Assembly (NCBI GenBank): GCA_051859505.1
Contig: JBHYFN010000031.1
Coordinates: 1-46,694, forward strand
Origin: JAFIEN01 sp051859505
GTDB lineage: Bacteria > Pseudomonadota > Alphaproteobacteria > Rhodobacterales > Rhodobacteraceae
Reading direction: 5' to 3'
Length of the DNA: 46,694 bases
In this document: in pieces, positions 1-8,964 of the stretch
Numbering within the stretch: the first letter of the stretch is position 1
Layout of the letters: each line of letters opens with the position of its first letter
Notes under the pieces: model-generated
The model's database searches: none
The model's input: the letters and a program-made list of their open reading frames with translations, nothing else
What the model was told of the DNA's origin: nothing
Translations under genes and position numbers: made by a program

Positions 1-177
1 GTGATTTCCGGCGCCAAAGTTCGACCACCTGCGGAGAACTCCTGGCTTGCACGTATCCTCGCCCGCAAACCGAGAATGCTGGCCGCCATTGCGTTGGCGA
101 ACAAGATGGCGCGTATGCTGTGGGCCATGATCACGAAGGACGAAGAGTTTCGAGGGGGACTACTGTCGGCGACCTGA
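1..177 (+). CDS. IS110-family transposase, C-terminal 58 residues (5' part outside window)
   Basis: The frame is open from the first base and stops with TGA at 175-177. The 58 visible residues include WLARILARKPRM and ALANKMARMLWAMITK. This resembles the C-terminal end of IS110-family (Transposase_20) DEDD recombinases, where an 'ALANKxARxxWA' segment precedes the stop. The catalytic serine of the C-terminal domain should lie upstream, outside the window, so intactness cannot be judged. IS110 elements move through circular intermediates and usually lack terminal inverted repeats, so the right end cannot be placed by eye. The family call is by recall of the motif and is fairly firm; the subgroup (IS110 or IS1111) is not determined. 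Confidence 0.8.
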   Translation: MISGAKVRPPAENSWLARILARKPRMLAAIALANKMARMLWAMITKDEEFRGGLLSAT

Positions 178-763
178 GCGAACCGGCAGCGCTGCCTCGA
201 AAATGCGGGAGAAGCTGAAGTGAGTATGAATTCGATCGACCAGATCGGGGTTGGGAAAATCAGTGTCACATGGAGAGCCTCGAGCTCGGTCTGATGTTTT
301 GAACCCAACCCGCGGATCCCATACCGGCCAAAGGGACGAACGCCCCGGACAAAAAGGCCTGACACATGGACGCATTCGATCGTATGATGCCAGCTGAGGC
401 GGCAGCCCGCAAAAACCGGGGCTACCCACACATGATGTGACCGCCCCCCACCCACTCTGGTCTCCTCAGGCCCTGCCAGTGGCCCTCCGATGAGACCTCA
501 GGCGGCATTCAGAGATCGTCTGCCCTGTTCAAATGTGTGTCGAAGAGCTGGTATGGGGTGAAGCGCCCCTGGACATGTTTGGCTTGACGTATCCGCATGG
601 CGCAGCCGTCCCTAGCCCCGTTGTGGCCCATGATTCAATCATGGCGGAAACTGAGAGCTGTCGGGTGTGTATGGGGGAATTGTGTGGGGTAAACTTATGG
701 GGAATGCGAATCGATCCCAGAGAAATTCAATATATTCCGGATACTTAGTAGATTTGCAAAAGG
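178..763. other. Gene-free stretch between IS110 tail and tRNA-Ser 3' end
   Basis: No convincing gene is visible. The first roughly 260 bases after the transposase stop are probably the non-coding right end of the IS110 element, which in part of this family encodes the guide (bridge/seek) RNA. From about 620 to 763 the DNA is less GC-rich (for example AATTCAATATATTCC at 723-737) and abuts the 3' end of the tRNA-Ser gene, as expected for the inner side of an element integrated at that tRNA. A 71-codon open frame at 533-748 has no ribosome-binding site and no recognisable motif. Confidence 0.5.
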
Positions 764-853
764 TGGCGGAGGAGGTGGGATTCGAACCCACGGTACGCTT
801 TCACGCACGACGGTTTTCAAGACCGTTGCAATCGACCACTCTGCCACTCCTCC
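764..853 (-). tRNA. tRNA-Ser (anticodon UGA)
   Basis: The reverse complement starts GGAGGAGTGGCAGAGTGG and ends GGTTCGAATCCCACCTCC, then G and an encoded CCA (764-766). The acceptor stem pairs, the T-loop is GGTTCGAATC, and the long variable arm is typical of serine tRNAs. The anticodon loop CTTGAAA gives anticodon TGA, which reads UCA-type serine codons. It is 90 nt with CCA. Its 3' end faces the IS110 remnant. Confidence 0.97.
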
Positions 854-1011
854 GGGCGTCCTCCTTATGCTGGATCGCGCGGTTCTGGAAGACCCTCGGC
901 AGGGCGGAATGCGGCCTTCCGGCACGGCAGGCCGGACCTGCACAGTCTTCGGGAAGCTGTCCTGGTGGTCGGTCCATTCCCGAACGATGGGGCCGGCGCC
1001 CATCGGATCGT

Positions 1012-2025
1012 TCATCCGGCAGGTTCCCCCACCCGCTGCCGCATGACCTGCGCCACGTCGGGCCCGGCAAGCGGGGCGCCGGTCCGGTCCAGGTGACAGG
1101 CGACCAGGCGGTCGGATTCGGGGCGGGTGGGGGCGGGGTCGGTGGTCCAGCAGGCCTCCATCGCGCGGGGGCAGCGGGGGGCGAAGCGGCAGCCGACGCT
1201 TGGCCTTTCGCCCTGTTCGGGGGCGGCCATCAGCTCGTCATCGCCCCAGCGGCGGTCAAGGTCCGGCAGCGGGATGGAGGAGACGAGGAGCTGGCTGTAG
1301 GGATGCTGCGGCGCGCCGATGACCCGTTCGACCGCGCCGGCCTCGGCCACCTTTCCCTGATAGAGCACCACGATATCGTCGCAGATCTGGAAGGCGGTCG
1401 TCAGGTCGTGCGTGATATAGACGAAGGCGATGCCCAGCGTGCGGTTCAGGTCGCGGATCTCGTCCAGGATCGTGGCGCGGAGCGAGGCATCCACCATCGA
1501 GACAGGCTCGTCCGCCACGATCAGCCGGGGCCGCAGCAGCACGGCGCGGGCCACCATGATCCGTTGCCGCTGCCCGCCCGACAGTTCATGCGGGAAGCGG
1601 CCCAGCGTGTCCTGCGGGCGCAGGCCGACCCGCGACAGCGCATCCTCGATCAGCGGTCGCGCCTCGCGCCGGGTGCGGGCAAGGCCGAAGCGGTAAAGCG
1701 GCATTTCAAGGACATGGTCGATCCGGTAGAACGGGTTGAACACGTCGAACGGGTCCTGAAAGATCGGCTGCACCTCGCGGCGGAAGGTGAATTTCTCCTC
1801 CCGGCTCATCAGGGCGATATCCTTGCCGCGGTAGAAGACCTGCCCTGCCGATGGCTCGATGAAGCCCAGCAGGATCCGCGCCAGCGTCGTCTTGCCCGAC
1901 CCGCTTTCGCCGGCGATGGCGATGGTGGCGTTGGTGTCGGGGATCGACAGCGTCAGCGTGTCAAGCGCGGTGAAGGCGCCATAGTCGCGCCGGACCCCGC
2001 GCAACTCGATCAGGGGCGCGGTCAC
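1012..2025 (-). CDS. Peptide/opine-type ABC transporter ATP-binding protein (DppF/OppF-like)
   Basis: This 337-residue ABC ATPase is probably the second nucleotide-binding subunit of an inner-membrane importer. Walker A GESGSGKT is near residues 39-46, the signature LSGGQ near 148-152 and Walker B LIVADEP near 168-174. The C-terminus carries the oligopeptide-transporter extension with a cysteine-containing CRFAPRCP motif. I chose a GTG start at 2025 because it overlaps the upstream ATPase stop as GTGA and begins right at the ABC domain; longer upstream readings are in the wrong context. It is the last gene of the iclR-enolase-transporter operon. The substrate is inferred only from context: the two acid-sugar dehydratases suggest a sugar acid or its conjugate rather than a peptide. 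Confidence 0.93.
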   Translation of the reverse strand: MTAPLIELRGVRRDYGAFTALDTLTLSIPDTNATIAIAGESGSGKTTLARILLGFIEPSAGQVFYRGKDIALMSREEKFTFRREVQPIFQDPFDVFNPFYRIDHVLEMPLYRFGLARTRREARPLIEDALSRVGLRPQDTLGRFPHELSGGQRQRIMVARAVLLRPRLIVADEPVSMVDASLRATILDEIRDLNRTLGIAFVYITHDLTTAFQICDDIVVLYQGKVAEAGAVERVIGAPQHPYSQLLVSSIPLPDLDRRWGDDELMAAPEQGERPSVGCRFAPRCPRAMEACWTTDPAPTRPESDRLVACHLDRTGAPLAGPDVAQVMRQRVGEPAG

Positions 2026-3047
2026 GAGGCGGCCTCTTCGGTGGGTGCGGGCATGGGCGGCAGGTCCGCGTGTTCGGGGTAAAGGTGGCAGGCGACGCGG
2101 TGGCCGGGCGCGGTTTCCTGCGGCAGCGGCAACTCGCTGCGGCAACGGTCATGGGCCAGCGGGCAGCGCGGCGCGAAGGGGCAGCCGGTGGGAAGCTTGA
2201 CCAGCGGCGGCGGCAGGCCGGGGATGCCGGTCAGGCGGCGCTTGACGTCAATGCCGGGCAGGCTGTCGATCAGAAGGCGGGTATAGGGGTGGCGGGGTGC
2301 GCCGATCATGGCGGCCACCGGGCCGATCTCGACCAGCCGTCCCGCGTACATCACCCCGACCGTATCGGCAAATTGCGCGATCAGGCCCATGTCATGCCCG
2401 ATCAGCACGACGGCCGCCCCCAGCCCCTCCTGCAGGCGGCCCAGCGTCTGCATCACCTGCCGCTGCACCACCACGTCAAGCGCCGAGGTGGGTTCGTCCG
2501 CCACGATCACCTTGGGCGAGAGCGAGGTGGCGATCGCCATCACCGCGCGCTGCTTCATGCCGCCGGACAGTTCGTGCGGATAGCGGTCGGCCACCTCGGG
2601 GCGCAGGCCGACGCGGGTCAGCAGTTCCGCGATCCGCGCGTCGATCTCGGCCTTTCGGCGGCGGGGTTCATGGGCAAGGATCGCGTCCTCCATCTGGCGG
2701 CGCAGGCGCATCACGGGGTTGAGGGCACTCATCGCGCCCTGCGGGACAAGGGCGATGTCGCGCAGCCGCGTGGCGCGCAGCGCGCGGGGCGAGAGCGACA
2801 GAAGATCGGTCCCGTCCAGCAGCACCCGCCCCCCCGCGATCCGCCCGGGCGCGCGCGTCAGCCGCATCAGGGCGGTGCCCATCGTCGTCTTGCCCGAGCC
2901 GCTTTCGCCGATCAGCCCCAGCCTCTCGCCGGGTTGCAGCGAGAAGGACACCTTGTTGACCGCCCGCGCAGGGCCTGCGGCCGTGTCGTAGACGACGTCA
3001 AGCTCCTGCACGTCCAGCACCGGCGCGCCCCTGCCAGAATTGCTCAT
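2022..3047 (-). CDS. Peptide/opine-type ABC transporter ATP-binding protein (DppD/OppD-like)
   Basis: The protein has 341 residues. Walker A GESGSGKT is at residues 47-54, LSGGMKQR is the signature and VIVADEPTSALD is Walker B with D-loop. The CPFAPRCP segment near the C-terminus is the conserved oligopeptide-importer ATPase extension. The ATG at 3045-3047 overlaps the stop of the upstream permease as ATGA, which fixes the start. It would pair with the downstream DppF-like subunit to power import. The energy-coupling role follows from the family. The transported compound is unknown; the association with RhmD-like dehydratases argues for a carbohydrate acid. Confidence 0.93.
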   Translation of the reverse strand: MSNSGRGAPVLDVQELDVVYDTAAGPARAVNKVSFSLQPGERLGLIGESGSGKTTMGTALMRLTRAPGRIAGGRVLLDGTDLLSLSPRALRATRLRDIALVPQGAMSALNPVMRLRRQMEDAILAHEPRRRKAEIDARIAELLTRVGLRPEVADRYPHELSGGMKQRAVMAIATSLSPKVIVADEPTSALDVVVQRQVMQTLGRLQEGLGAAVVLIGHDMGLIAQFADTVGVMYAGRLVEIGPVAAMIGAPRHPYTRLLIDSLPGIDVKRRLTGIPGLPPPLVKLPTGCPFAPRCPLAHDRCRSELPLPQETAPGHRVACHLYPEHADLPPMPAPTEEAAS

Positions 3048-3910
3048 GACCGCCCCCCCAGTCGCGGGTTTGCGAAGCGATCGAAGCCGACCGAGGTCAG
3101 GAACAGGCCCACAAAGATCATCGCGATCACCACGATGGGCGGCGCCCACCACCACCAGAAGCCCCGCAGCACGGCCGAGGATTGCTGCGCCCAGTAGATC
3201 GTGTTGCCCAAAGTCAACTCGTTCTGCGCGCCCAGCCCCAGCGCCTCGAGCCCGATGATGGCAAGGATCGCCGCACTCGAGGTGCCGACGAAACTGGCCA
3301 CGATATAGGGCATGACATTGGGCATCACCTCGCGGAACAGGATCTCGAACGAGCCTTCGCCATTGACGCGGGCGACCTCGACATAGCCCCTCTCGCGCAC
3401 GGTCAGAACCTGCGCGCGCACGGTGCGGGTGGTGAACATCCACGAAAGCGAGGCGACGGTCAGCGCCATCACCTCGGTCGTCATGCGGTCGATATTGCCG
3501 GCGATGACGACAAGGATCGCGATGGCGGGAACGGTCAGCAGCGAATCCGCGATGACCCGGATCGTCGCATCGACCCAGCCCCCGAACTGCCCCGCGATCA
3601 GCCCCATGAATGACCCGAAGCCCACCCCGATCACCCCCGCGATCAGCCCCATCTTGAGCGTGTTGGGCGTGGCGACAACCATGACGGCCAGCATGTCGCG
3701 CCCCTGCGCGTCACTGCCCAAGGGGAAGCCCGGCCCCGGCGGCTGGCGCGGGCGGACGGCACCCACCTGCGACAGGGTCGTGTCGACGAAAAGCGGCCCC
3801 AGCAGGCTGAACAGCGCCACGATCCCCAGGATCGTCAGCCCCCCGATCAGCGTCCCCCCCATGCGCGAGCCCAGCCCGCCCGGAAGGAAGATCATGATGC
3901 GCGACATCAT
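3044..3910 (-). CDS. ABC transporter permease (DppC/OppC-like)
   Basis: This 288-residue integral membrane protein has an N-terminal hydrophobic helix, the family motif GSDAQGRD just before the core domain, and several further hydrophobic segments. A cytoplasmic EAA-type loop follows, around GEGSFEILFREVMPNVMPY. That is the layout of the second permease of peptide/nickel (family 5) importers. Its ATG at 3908-3910 overlaps the stop of the DppB-like permease by four bases (ATGA), so translation is probably coupled. A second in-frame ATG lies 12 bases downstream (3898). The substrate is not readable from the sequence. Confidence 0.92.
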   Translation of the reverse strand: MMSRIMIFLPGGLGSRMGGTLIGGLTILGIVALFSLLGPLFVDTTLSQVGAVRPRQPPGPGFPLGSDAQGRDMLAVMVVATPNTLKMGLIAGVIGVGFGSFMGLIAGQFGGWVDATIRVIADSLLTVPAIAILVVIAGNIDRMTTEVMALTVASLSWMFTTRTVRAQVLTVRERGYVEVARVNGEGSFEILFREVMPNVMPYIVASFVGTSSAAILAIIGLEALGLGAQNELTLGNTIYWAQQSSAVLRGFWWWWAPPIVVIAMIFVGLFLTSVGFDRFANPRLGGRS

Positions 3911-4911
3911 CGGCGGATCCTCGGGTCAAGCAGGGGATAGATCAGGTCGACGATGAACAGCATCACCGCCAGCGTGACGATCAGCACGAGGACCACCCCC
4001 TGAATGACGAAATAGTCCTGCCCCCGGATCGCCACGTAGAGAAGCGAGCCCAGGCCCGGATAGTTGAAGATGACCTCGACCAGCACCGCGCCCGACACGA
4101 CCGCCCCAAGGTTCAGCGCCAGCGCCGTGATCTGCGGCAGAAAGGCGTTGCGGATGCCGTACCAGAAGAAGACGCGGCCGGGCGACAGGCCCTTGGCCTC
4201 GGCGAAGGTGATGTAATCCTCGCCCAGGACCGACACCATCTGGCTGCGCATCCCCAGCGCCCAGAAGCCGATGCCGCCAAGGACGATCGACATCATCGGC
4301 AGGATGGCGTGGCGCACGATATCGACGAAGGTCGCCCAGTCGGCGCGCATGATGCGGGTGGTCGACACGCCGCCCGCGGGGGGCAGCCAGCGCAGCTCGA
4401 CCGCGAAGATATAGACCAGCAGGATCGCCAGCAGGTAATAGGGAATGGCCGACAGGACCATCATCCCCGGCACCAGCATCCGTATCCCCCGCCCGCTTCC
4501 GGGCCAGGCCAGGCGGCCGCCAAGGAAGGATCCGATGAAGAACGAGATCAGCGTCGCCGTTGCCAGAAGCCCCACCGACCACGGCAGCGCCACGGCGATC
4601 ATCGCGGAGACGGGCTGCGGGAAATTGGCGAAAGAGACGCCAAGATCAAGCCGGAACAGGTCGACCCAGTAATTCAGATACTGGTTCCACAGCGGCTGAT
4701 CGAGGCCATAGCGCGCGCGGTAGGCGTCGGAGACGGCCTGGATATCCATCGTCTGCCCGGTGCCCGCGGTCTGCAGCCGCGCCAGCGCCGTGGCGACGGG
4801 ATCGCCGGGCAGCATCCGGGGAATGATGAAATTCACGCTGACGGCGATGAAGATCACCAGAAGGAACTGCGTGAACCGCCGCAGCAGATAGGAGATCAAC
4901 TCTTTCGACAT
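3907..4911 (-). CDS. ABC transporter permease (DppB/OppB-like)
   Basis: The 334-residue protein begins with a transmembrane helix (LLRRFTQFLLVIFIAVSV) followed by PRMLPGDPV, the classic N-terminal signature of DppB-type permeases. Further membrane spans follow, with an EAA-like loop (AEAKGLSPGRVFFWYGIRN). The ATG at 4909-4911 lies 83 bases downstream of the binding-protein stop. That gap contains a GC-rich hairpin, which may lower permease expression relative to the binding protein. It is the first membrane subunit of the importer and is translationally coupled to the DppC-like gene. Confidence 0.93.
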   Translation of the reverse strand: MSKELISYLLRRFTQFLLVIFIAVSVNFIIPRMLPGDPVATALARLQTAGTGQTMDIQAVSDAYRARYGLDQPLWNQYLNYWVDLFRLDLGVSFANFPQPVSAMIAVALPWSVGLLATATLISFFIGSFLGGRLAWPGSGRGIRMLVPGMMVLSAIPYYLLAILLVYIFAVELRWLPPAGGVSTTRIMRADWATFVDIVRHAILPMMSIVLGGIGFWALGMRSQMVSVLGEDYITFAEAKGLSPGRVFFWYGIRNAFLPQITALALNLGAVVSGAVLVEVIFNYPGLGSLLYVAIRGQDYFVIQGVVLVLIVTLAVMLFIVDLIYPLLDPRIRR

Positions 4912-4945
4912 GCGTTGCTGTGCCCTGCCTCGGGATCGGGGACGA

Positions 4946-4974
4946 TCGGGGCGACCCCGGCAGGGCCGCCCCGA
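4946..4974 (-). promoter_or_regulatory. Intercistronic hairpin between binding-protein and permease genes
   Basis: TCGGGGCG (4946-4953) pairs perfectly with CGCCCCGA (4967-4974) around a 13-base loop, between the stop of the solute-binding-protein gene and the first permease. No U-run follows, so it looks like an mRNA-stabilising or attenuating hairpin rather than a full terminator. Such hairpins are common after binding-protein genes, which need higher expression than the membrane subunits. Confidence 0.45.
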
Positions 4975-4994
4975 AGGATTGCCTCAGGTGCCGC

Positions 4995-6770
4995 TTATTG
5001 CGCGGGTTCGAGGGTGTGGATCACCAGGTTGAACGCCTCCCACGGGGTGTAGGGGGCGACATAGGGATTGTCGGCCGAGGGCCAGTTCGTCCAGTAGGTG
5101 TTGTTGAAGGTCACCACGTGGAATTCCTCGATCAGATGCACCTGCGGCAGGTCGCGCAGGAAGATCTCCATCGCCGCCATGATATCCTGCATGTAGGCGC
5201 TGTCGGGATCGGTATCGGCCTGGATCGCCTCGAGCCGGTCGATGATCTCGTCATATTCCGGGTTCTCGTAGCGGGTGCCCGCCAGCGCATAGGGAATGTT
5301 CGTCCCGATGGGCCGGGCGAATTTCGAGTGGTAGTCCTTCAGCGTCTCGAGCGGTTCCGAAAGGCTGCCGCAATGGACGAAGATCATCGTGCCGAAATTG
5401 CCCGAAAGCAGGTCCGGCAGCCAGGTGTCGTCCACGGCGCCCTGCCGCGCGTCAAAGCCCGCGTTGCGCAACTGCTGCGTGATCGGCGCAAGCAGAGGCT
5501 GGATGAAGGCGGGCGTGCGGACGAGGAAATCCAGCACCTCGCCATCCTTGGCCCAGAAGCCATCTGCATTCCGCTCGAACCCGGCGGCGGCCATGTAGTC
5601 ATCGACCAGCGCCTGATCCTGATTGTCGATGCCCGAGGCTTCGAGCATCTCCTGCAGCGGGCTGCCCTCGCCCAGCCATGTGCCCGCCATGTAACCCGAG
5701 AAGGCGAAAAGCGCGGGCGGCATCGCGCCTTCATAGGCCAGATCGGCCAGCGTCGCGCGGTCAAGCGCGTGGTTGACGGCAAAGCGCAGGTTCACATCGT
5801 CATAGGGTTCGACCAGATGGTTGAAGACGATGGAATAGACGCAGCCGTCGGGCGCACCCCATTCCGGCCCTTCGGCATTCCACGAGGCCAGCGCGGGGTT
5901 CTGCGCCCGGGCGGCCTCGAACGTGCCGATCTGCAGCTGGCGGCCGCCGTCCACCTGATTGGCGATATGCAGCTGGCCCATCGCCTCGTCGCTCGAGACG
6001 GGGACCAGCACGATCCGCGAGGGCGCGGGCGCGTCGCGGAAGCCCGTCACCTCGCCCCACCAGTCGTCGCGCCGGTCAAAGATCATCTGGCCGGTGGTCG
6101 AGCTGACCAGGCGATAGGGGCCGGTGCCCACGGGCCAGCCGCGGTCGGGGTCGTAATTGGTGAACTCGGCGATATCCTCGCCTTCCCAGATATGCTTGGG
6201 CAGGATCGGATAGTGGTTCTCGTGCCCCAGCGCCAGGAAGTTGTGGACAAAGCGCGGCGCGGGCTTGGTGTAGTTGATGACCACGGTCAGCGGATCGGGC
6301 GCATCGACGCTGGCGATCCATTCCTCGAAGGAGGCGGCGCCGCGGATCTCGGGCGGGGCATCGCGCAGCGCCTCGAGCGTGAATTTCACGTCTTCCGAGG
6401 TGAAGGGCACGCCATCCGACCAGGTCACGCCGTCGCGCAGCGTGATCGTGGCCGACATGAAATCATCCGCCGTCTCGAAGGATTCGCCCTGCCAGGGGAT
6501 CAGCTCGCCCGTGTTCAGGTTGGTGTAGAACATCATCTCGTTGATGGTGATCTGCATCACATCCCGCTGCTTGGGGATGGTCGAGAGATAGGTGTTCCAG
6601 TTGTCGACGTTCGAAAATTGCGCCGGCTGGTCGCCCCATGGCGTCAGCACCAGCGTCTCGTTGCGCGGCACATCGGCCACGTCCTGCGCGAAGGCCGCGC
6701 TGGCCAACGGGATCATCGCCAGGGCGGCGATACCGCCCTTGAGCGTCCGCATCAGTCTGGATCGTTGCAT
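4995..6770 (-). CDS. ABC transporter periplasmic substrate-binding protein, family 5 (DppA/OppA-like)
   Basis: The 591-residue protein carries a typical Sec signal (basic MQRSRLMRTLK, hydrophobic core, probable cleavage after AFA near residue 28). The family 5 (SBP_bac_5) pattern follows: PWQGESFE, ITLRDGVTWSDGVPFTSEDV, and VGTGPYRL. It should bind the ligand in the periplasm and deliver it to the DppBC-like permease. I chose the ATG at 6768-6770 because GGGAGG lies six bases upstream; Met7 is a possible alternative start. It is longer than common 500-530-residue dipeptide binders, as is usual for sugar- or opine-binding members of the family. It sits between the enolase gene (6848) and the permeases. 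Confidence 0.93.
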   Translation of the reverse strand: MQRSRLMRTLKGGIAALAMIPLASAAFAQDVADVPRNETLVLTPWGDQPAQFSNVDNWNTYLSTIPKQRDVMQITINEMMFYTNLNTGELIPWQGESFETADDFMSATITLRDGVTWSDGVPFTSEDVKFTLEALRDAPPEIRGAASFEEWIASVDAPDPLTVVINYTKPAPRFVHNFLALGHENHYPILPKHIWEGEDIAEFTNYDPDRGWPVGTGPYRLVSSTTGQMIFDRRDDWWGEVTGFRDAPAPSRIVLVPVSSDEAMGQLHIANQVDGGRQLQIGTFEAARAQNPALASWNAEGPEWGAPDGCVYSIVFNHLVEPYDDVNLRFAVNHALDRATLADLAYEGAMPPALFAFSGYMAGTWLGEGSPLQEMLEASGIDNQDQALVDDYMAAAGFERNADGFWAKDGEVLDFLVRTPAFIQPLLAPITQQLRNAGFDARQGAVDDTWLPDLLSGNFGTMIFVHCGSLSEPLETLKDYHSKFARPIGTNIPYALAGTRYENPEYDEIIDRLEAIQADTDPDSAYMQDIMAAMEIFLRDLPQVHLIEEFHVVTFNNTYWTNWPSADNPYVAPYTPWEAFNLVIHTLEPAQ

Positions 6771-6847
6771 GTCGGTCCTCCCAACCATGTGTTGTGGCTT
6801 TCGCCGCTCCTCCCGCCCCCTCCTCAAGGGTCGGTATCTCCGTCCTG

Positions 6848-8038
6848 TCAGCCCGGCAGCTTCAGCGCCTCGAGCGCGTCCAGCGTGAAACCGTGGCCAA
6901 AGCCCGGCGCATCGCTGGGCACGCACCAGCCGTCTTTCGGCACCGCCATGCCGGGATAGCGGTGGGTGCGTTCCAGGGCCACGCCGGGTGCGCCGCCCAC
7001 GAAGAACTCGCCCCAGCGGGTGTTCGTGTTGGAATAGGTGAAATGCTGGCCGAAGGGCGTGTTCATACCCGCATGCAGGATCGTCTCGAGCCCCGCCGCA
7101 TCGGCAATCGCCGCGATCCGCTGGCAGGCGGTGAAGCCGCCGACCCAGTTGATATCGGGCTGGAAGATATCGACCAGCCGGTCGCGCGCGGCATCGAAGA
7201 AGGGATAGGGCGTGTACCAGTGTTCGCCCGTGGTCAGCGTCTGCCACGGCAGGCGTTCGCGCAATGCACGGTGGGCGGACATGTTCTCGGGGATGAGGCA
7301 GTCCTCCATCCACTTGAGGCCATAAGGCCGCAGCCTGTGGGCCAGCCGCACGGCGAATTCCACGTCGAAGGCCATCCAGCAATCCAGCATCAGATCCTTG
7401 TGCGGCCCGATCAGCTCGCGCGTTTTCGCCACCAGCTCTTCGTTGCCGTCGAGGGCGGCAAGGCCATCGGTCGGGCCATAGGGGCAGGCGAGTTTCGTGG
7501 CCTGAAAGCCAAGCTCCATGAACCAGTCGGTATCGTTGCCGGTGGAATAGCAGAACTGCCTTTCGCGCGCGGGGCCGCCGGCCAGCTCATAGACCGGCAT
7601 GCCCAGCTTGCGCCCCTTCAGATCCCACACCGCAAGGTCGACGGCGCTGATCGCATAGGAGGCCAGCCCGGCGGCGGAATAGGGCGAGGCGATGCGGTTC
7701 ATCATGTCGAAAATGCGGTCCGTCGCCATCGGGTTCTCGCCTTCCAGAAGCGGGCCCAGATGTTCGTTGATGATGCTGATGACCGGGTTGCCATAGCCCG
7801 TCAGCCCGAACCCCCAGGTTCCGTCATCGGCCGTCACGATGCAGCCGACGGCAGACCAGGGTGACATCCAGCTTGCCCGCAGCGCCTTGTATTTCGGATA
7901 GCGCGACATCGGGTTGGCGACCTCGGCCCCCTTGGTCCAGGGATCGCGGCGGGCGGCGGTCTCGCCGGGGCCGGGCTCGTATTTGCCCCCCGCGATGGGG
8001 TTCGTCATGTTGAAGGCCTTGATGCTGACGATCTTCAT
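6848..8038 (-). CDS. Enolase-superfamily dehydratase, mandelate racemase subgroup (RhmD-like)
   Basis: This 396-residue protein has the N-terminal capping domain (EVANPMSRYPKYKALRASW) and a TIM barrel typical of acid-sugar dehydratases. Candidate metal ligands are in MLDCWMAFD (Asp), KWMEDCL (Glu) and TTGEHWY (Glu). QPDINWVGG and LHAGMNTPFGQH match the Asp-His dyad region, and WGEFF the distal Glu. It is a diverged relative of the enzyme at 9053-10231, sharing the 'NPMS..P.FKA' capping motif, but has LHAG where classical L-rhamnonate dehydratase has PHGS, so its substrate may differ. AGGA lies about eight bases before the ATG. It is the second gene of the operon, 33 bases after iclR. Confidence 0.88.
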   Translation of the reverse strand: MKIVSIKAFNMTNPIAGGKYEPGPGETAARRDPWTKGAEVANPMSRYPKYKALRASWMSPWSAVGCIVTADDGTWGFGLTGYGNPVISIINEHLGPLLEGENPMATDRIFDMMNRIASPYSAAGLASYAISAVDLAVWDLKGRKLGMPVYELAGGPARERQFCYSTGNDTDWFMELGFQATKLACPYGPTDGLAALDGNEELVAKTRELIGPHKDLMLDCWMAFDVEFAVRLAHRLRPYGLKWMEDCLIPENMSAHRALRERLPWQTLTTGEHWYTPYPFFDAARDRLVDIFQPDINWVGGFTACQRIAAIADAAGLETILHAGMNTPFGQHFTYSNTNTRWGEFFVGGAPGVALERTHRYPGMAVPKDGWCVPSDAPGFGHGFTLDALEALKLPG

Positions 8039-8071
8039 TGCGGGTGTCCTTGGGGCAGTTGGGGTCCGGGA

Positions 8072-8857
8072 TCAGGCGCTTGCGCGCAGCGTTTCATGGG
8101 CGGTTCCGGGCAGCCACGGGCCGGTATAGCCCAGACGACGGCTGACGGCCTGACAGGCCTCGGAGAGGCGGGTGACAAGGGGCAGGATATCCGGCCCCGG
8201 CAGCTTGACCGAGGGGCCGGAAATGCTGAGTGCCGCAACGGCGCGGCCGGCGCGGTCAAGGATCGGGACGCCGACGCACCAGACGCCGATGACGATCTCC
8301 TGCGCGTCGATGGCATAGCCGCGCGCGCGGATGCGGGCCAGTTCGGCGGACAGCGCCTCGGGATCGGTGATCGTGTGGTCGTTGTAGCGATGCAGCGGCC
8401 CGGCGACGATCCGGGACTGCTCCTCGGGGCCGAGCCAGGCGAGGATCGCCTTGGCACTGCCGCCGCAATGCAGGGGCCCGCGCGACCCGATGCGCCAGTC
8501 CAGCTGCATGTTCTCGTTGCCGCGCAGCTTGTCGATGCAGACGCAATCGCCGCCCGACAGGATGTTGAGGTTCACCGTCTCGCCCGAGCGTTCGGCCAGA
8601 TCCTCGGCATGGGGGCGGACAAGACGGGGGATCTCGACATTGTCGAACTGCAGGTCGACGATTTCCAGCAGGCGATAGGACAGGGCCCAGCCTCCGCCCT
8701 CGGTCTGCTCGACCACCTTTTCGGCCGCCAGCTCCTGCAGCAGCCGGTGGACCGAGCCGACAGGAAGCCCAAGCGCCGCCGCCAAGGGCCGGACCCCCAT
8801 AGCGCCCTTGCGGGCCAGAAGGTCCATCACCGCGATGGCGCGTCCGACGCCCGACAT
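8072..8857 (-). CDS. IclR-family transcriptional regulator
   Basis: In this 261-residue protein an N-terminal winged HTH (RPLAAALGLPVGSVHRLLQELAAEKVVEQ, about residues 23-51) is followed by the IclR effector domain, with motifs such as LHCGGSAKAILAWL and RARGYAIDAQEIVIGVWCVGVPI. IclR proteins bind small carboxylates and act as dimers on palindromes. The ATG at 8855-8857 is the only strong start: the frame is closed by TGA at 8882-8884. No clear Shine-Dalgarno is seen. It is the first gene of the minus operon and is transcribed away from the second dehydratase, so it probably controls both directions through the palindromes at 8965-8991. Confidence 0.93.
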   Translation of the reverse strand: MSGVGRAIAVMDLLARKGAMGVRPLAAALGLPVGSVHRLLQELAAEKVVEQTEGGGWALSYRLLEIVDLQFDNVEIPRLVRPHAEDLAERSGETVNLNILSGGDCVCIDKLRGNENMQLDWRIGSRGPLHCGGSAKAILAWLGPEEQSRIVAGPLHRYNDHTITDPEALSAELARIRARGYAIDAQEIVIGVWCVGVPILDRAGRAVAALSISGPSVKLPGPDILPLVTRLSEACQAVSRRLGYTGPWLPGTAHETLRASA

Positions 8858-8964
8858 CAGGGCAGACGCGCCAACGGGCCATCAGCCCGCACAGGTTGCG
8901 GCGTGAAGCGCATCGCTCCTCCCTTCGGGCGGGCCGTTCCGGCCTCTGCCACCCCAGCGGCGAG

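Noticed and set aside
533..748. 71-codon open frame between IS110 tail and tRNA-Ser
   Set aside because: There is no ribosome-binding site, no recognisable motif, and it lies in probable element-end DNA.
667..2082. Long plus-strand frame across tRNA-Ser and the DppF-like gene
   Set aside because: It runs through a tRNA gene in antisense and opposite a clear ABC ATPase.
4920..6959. Very long open frame on the plus strand opposite the binding-protein gene
   Set aside because: It is antisense to an unmistakable family 5 binding protein and has an Arg/Gly/His-rich composition typical of reverse-frame shadows in high-GC DNA. The same holds for long frames opposite the coxL-like gene, the PotD-like gene, hsdR and hsdM.
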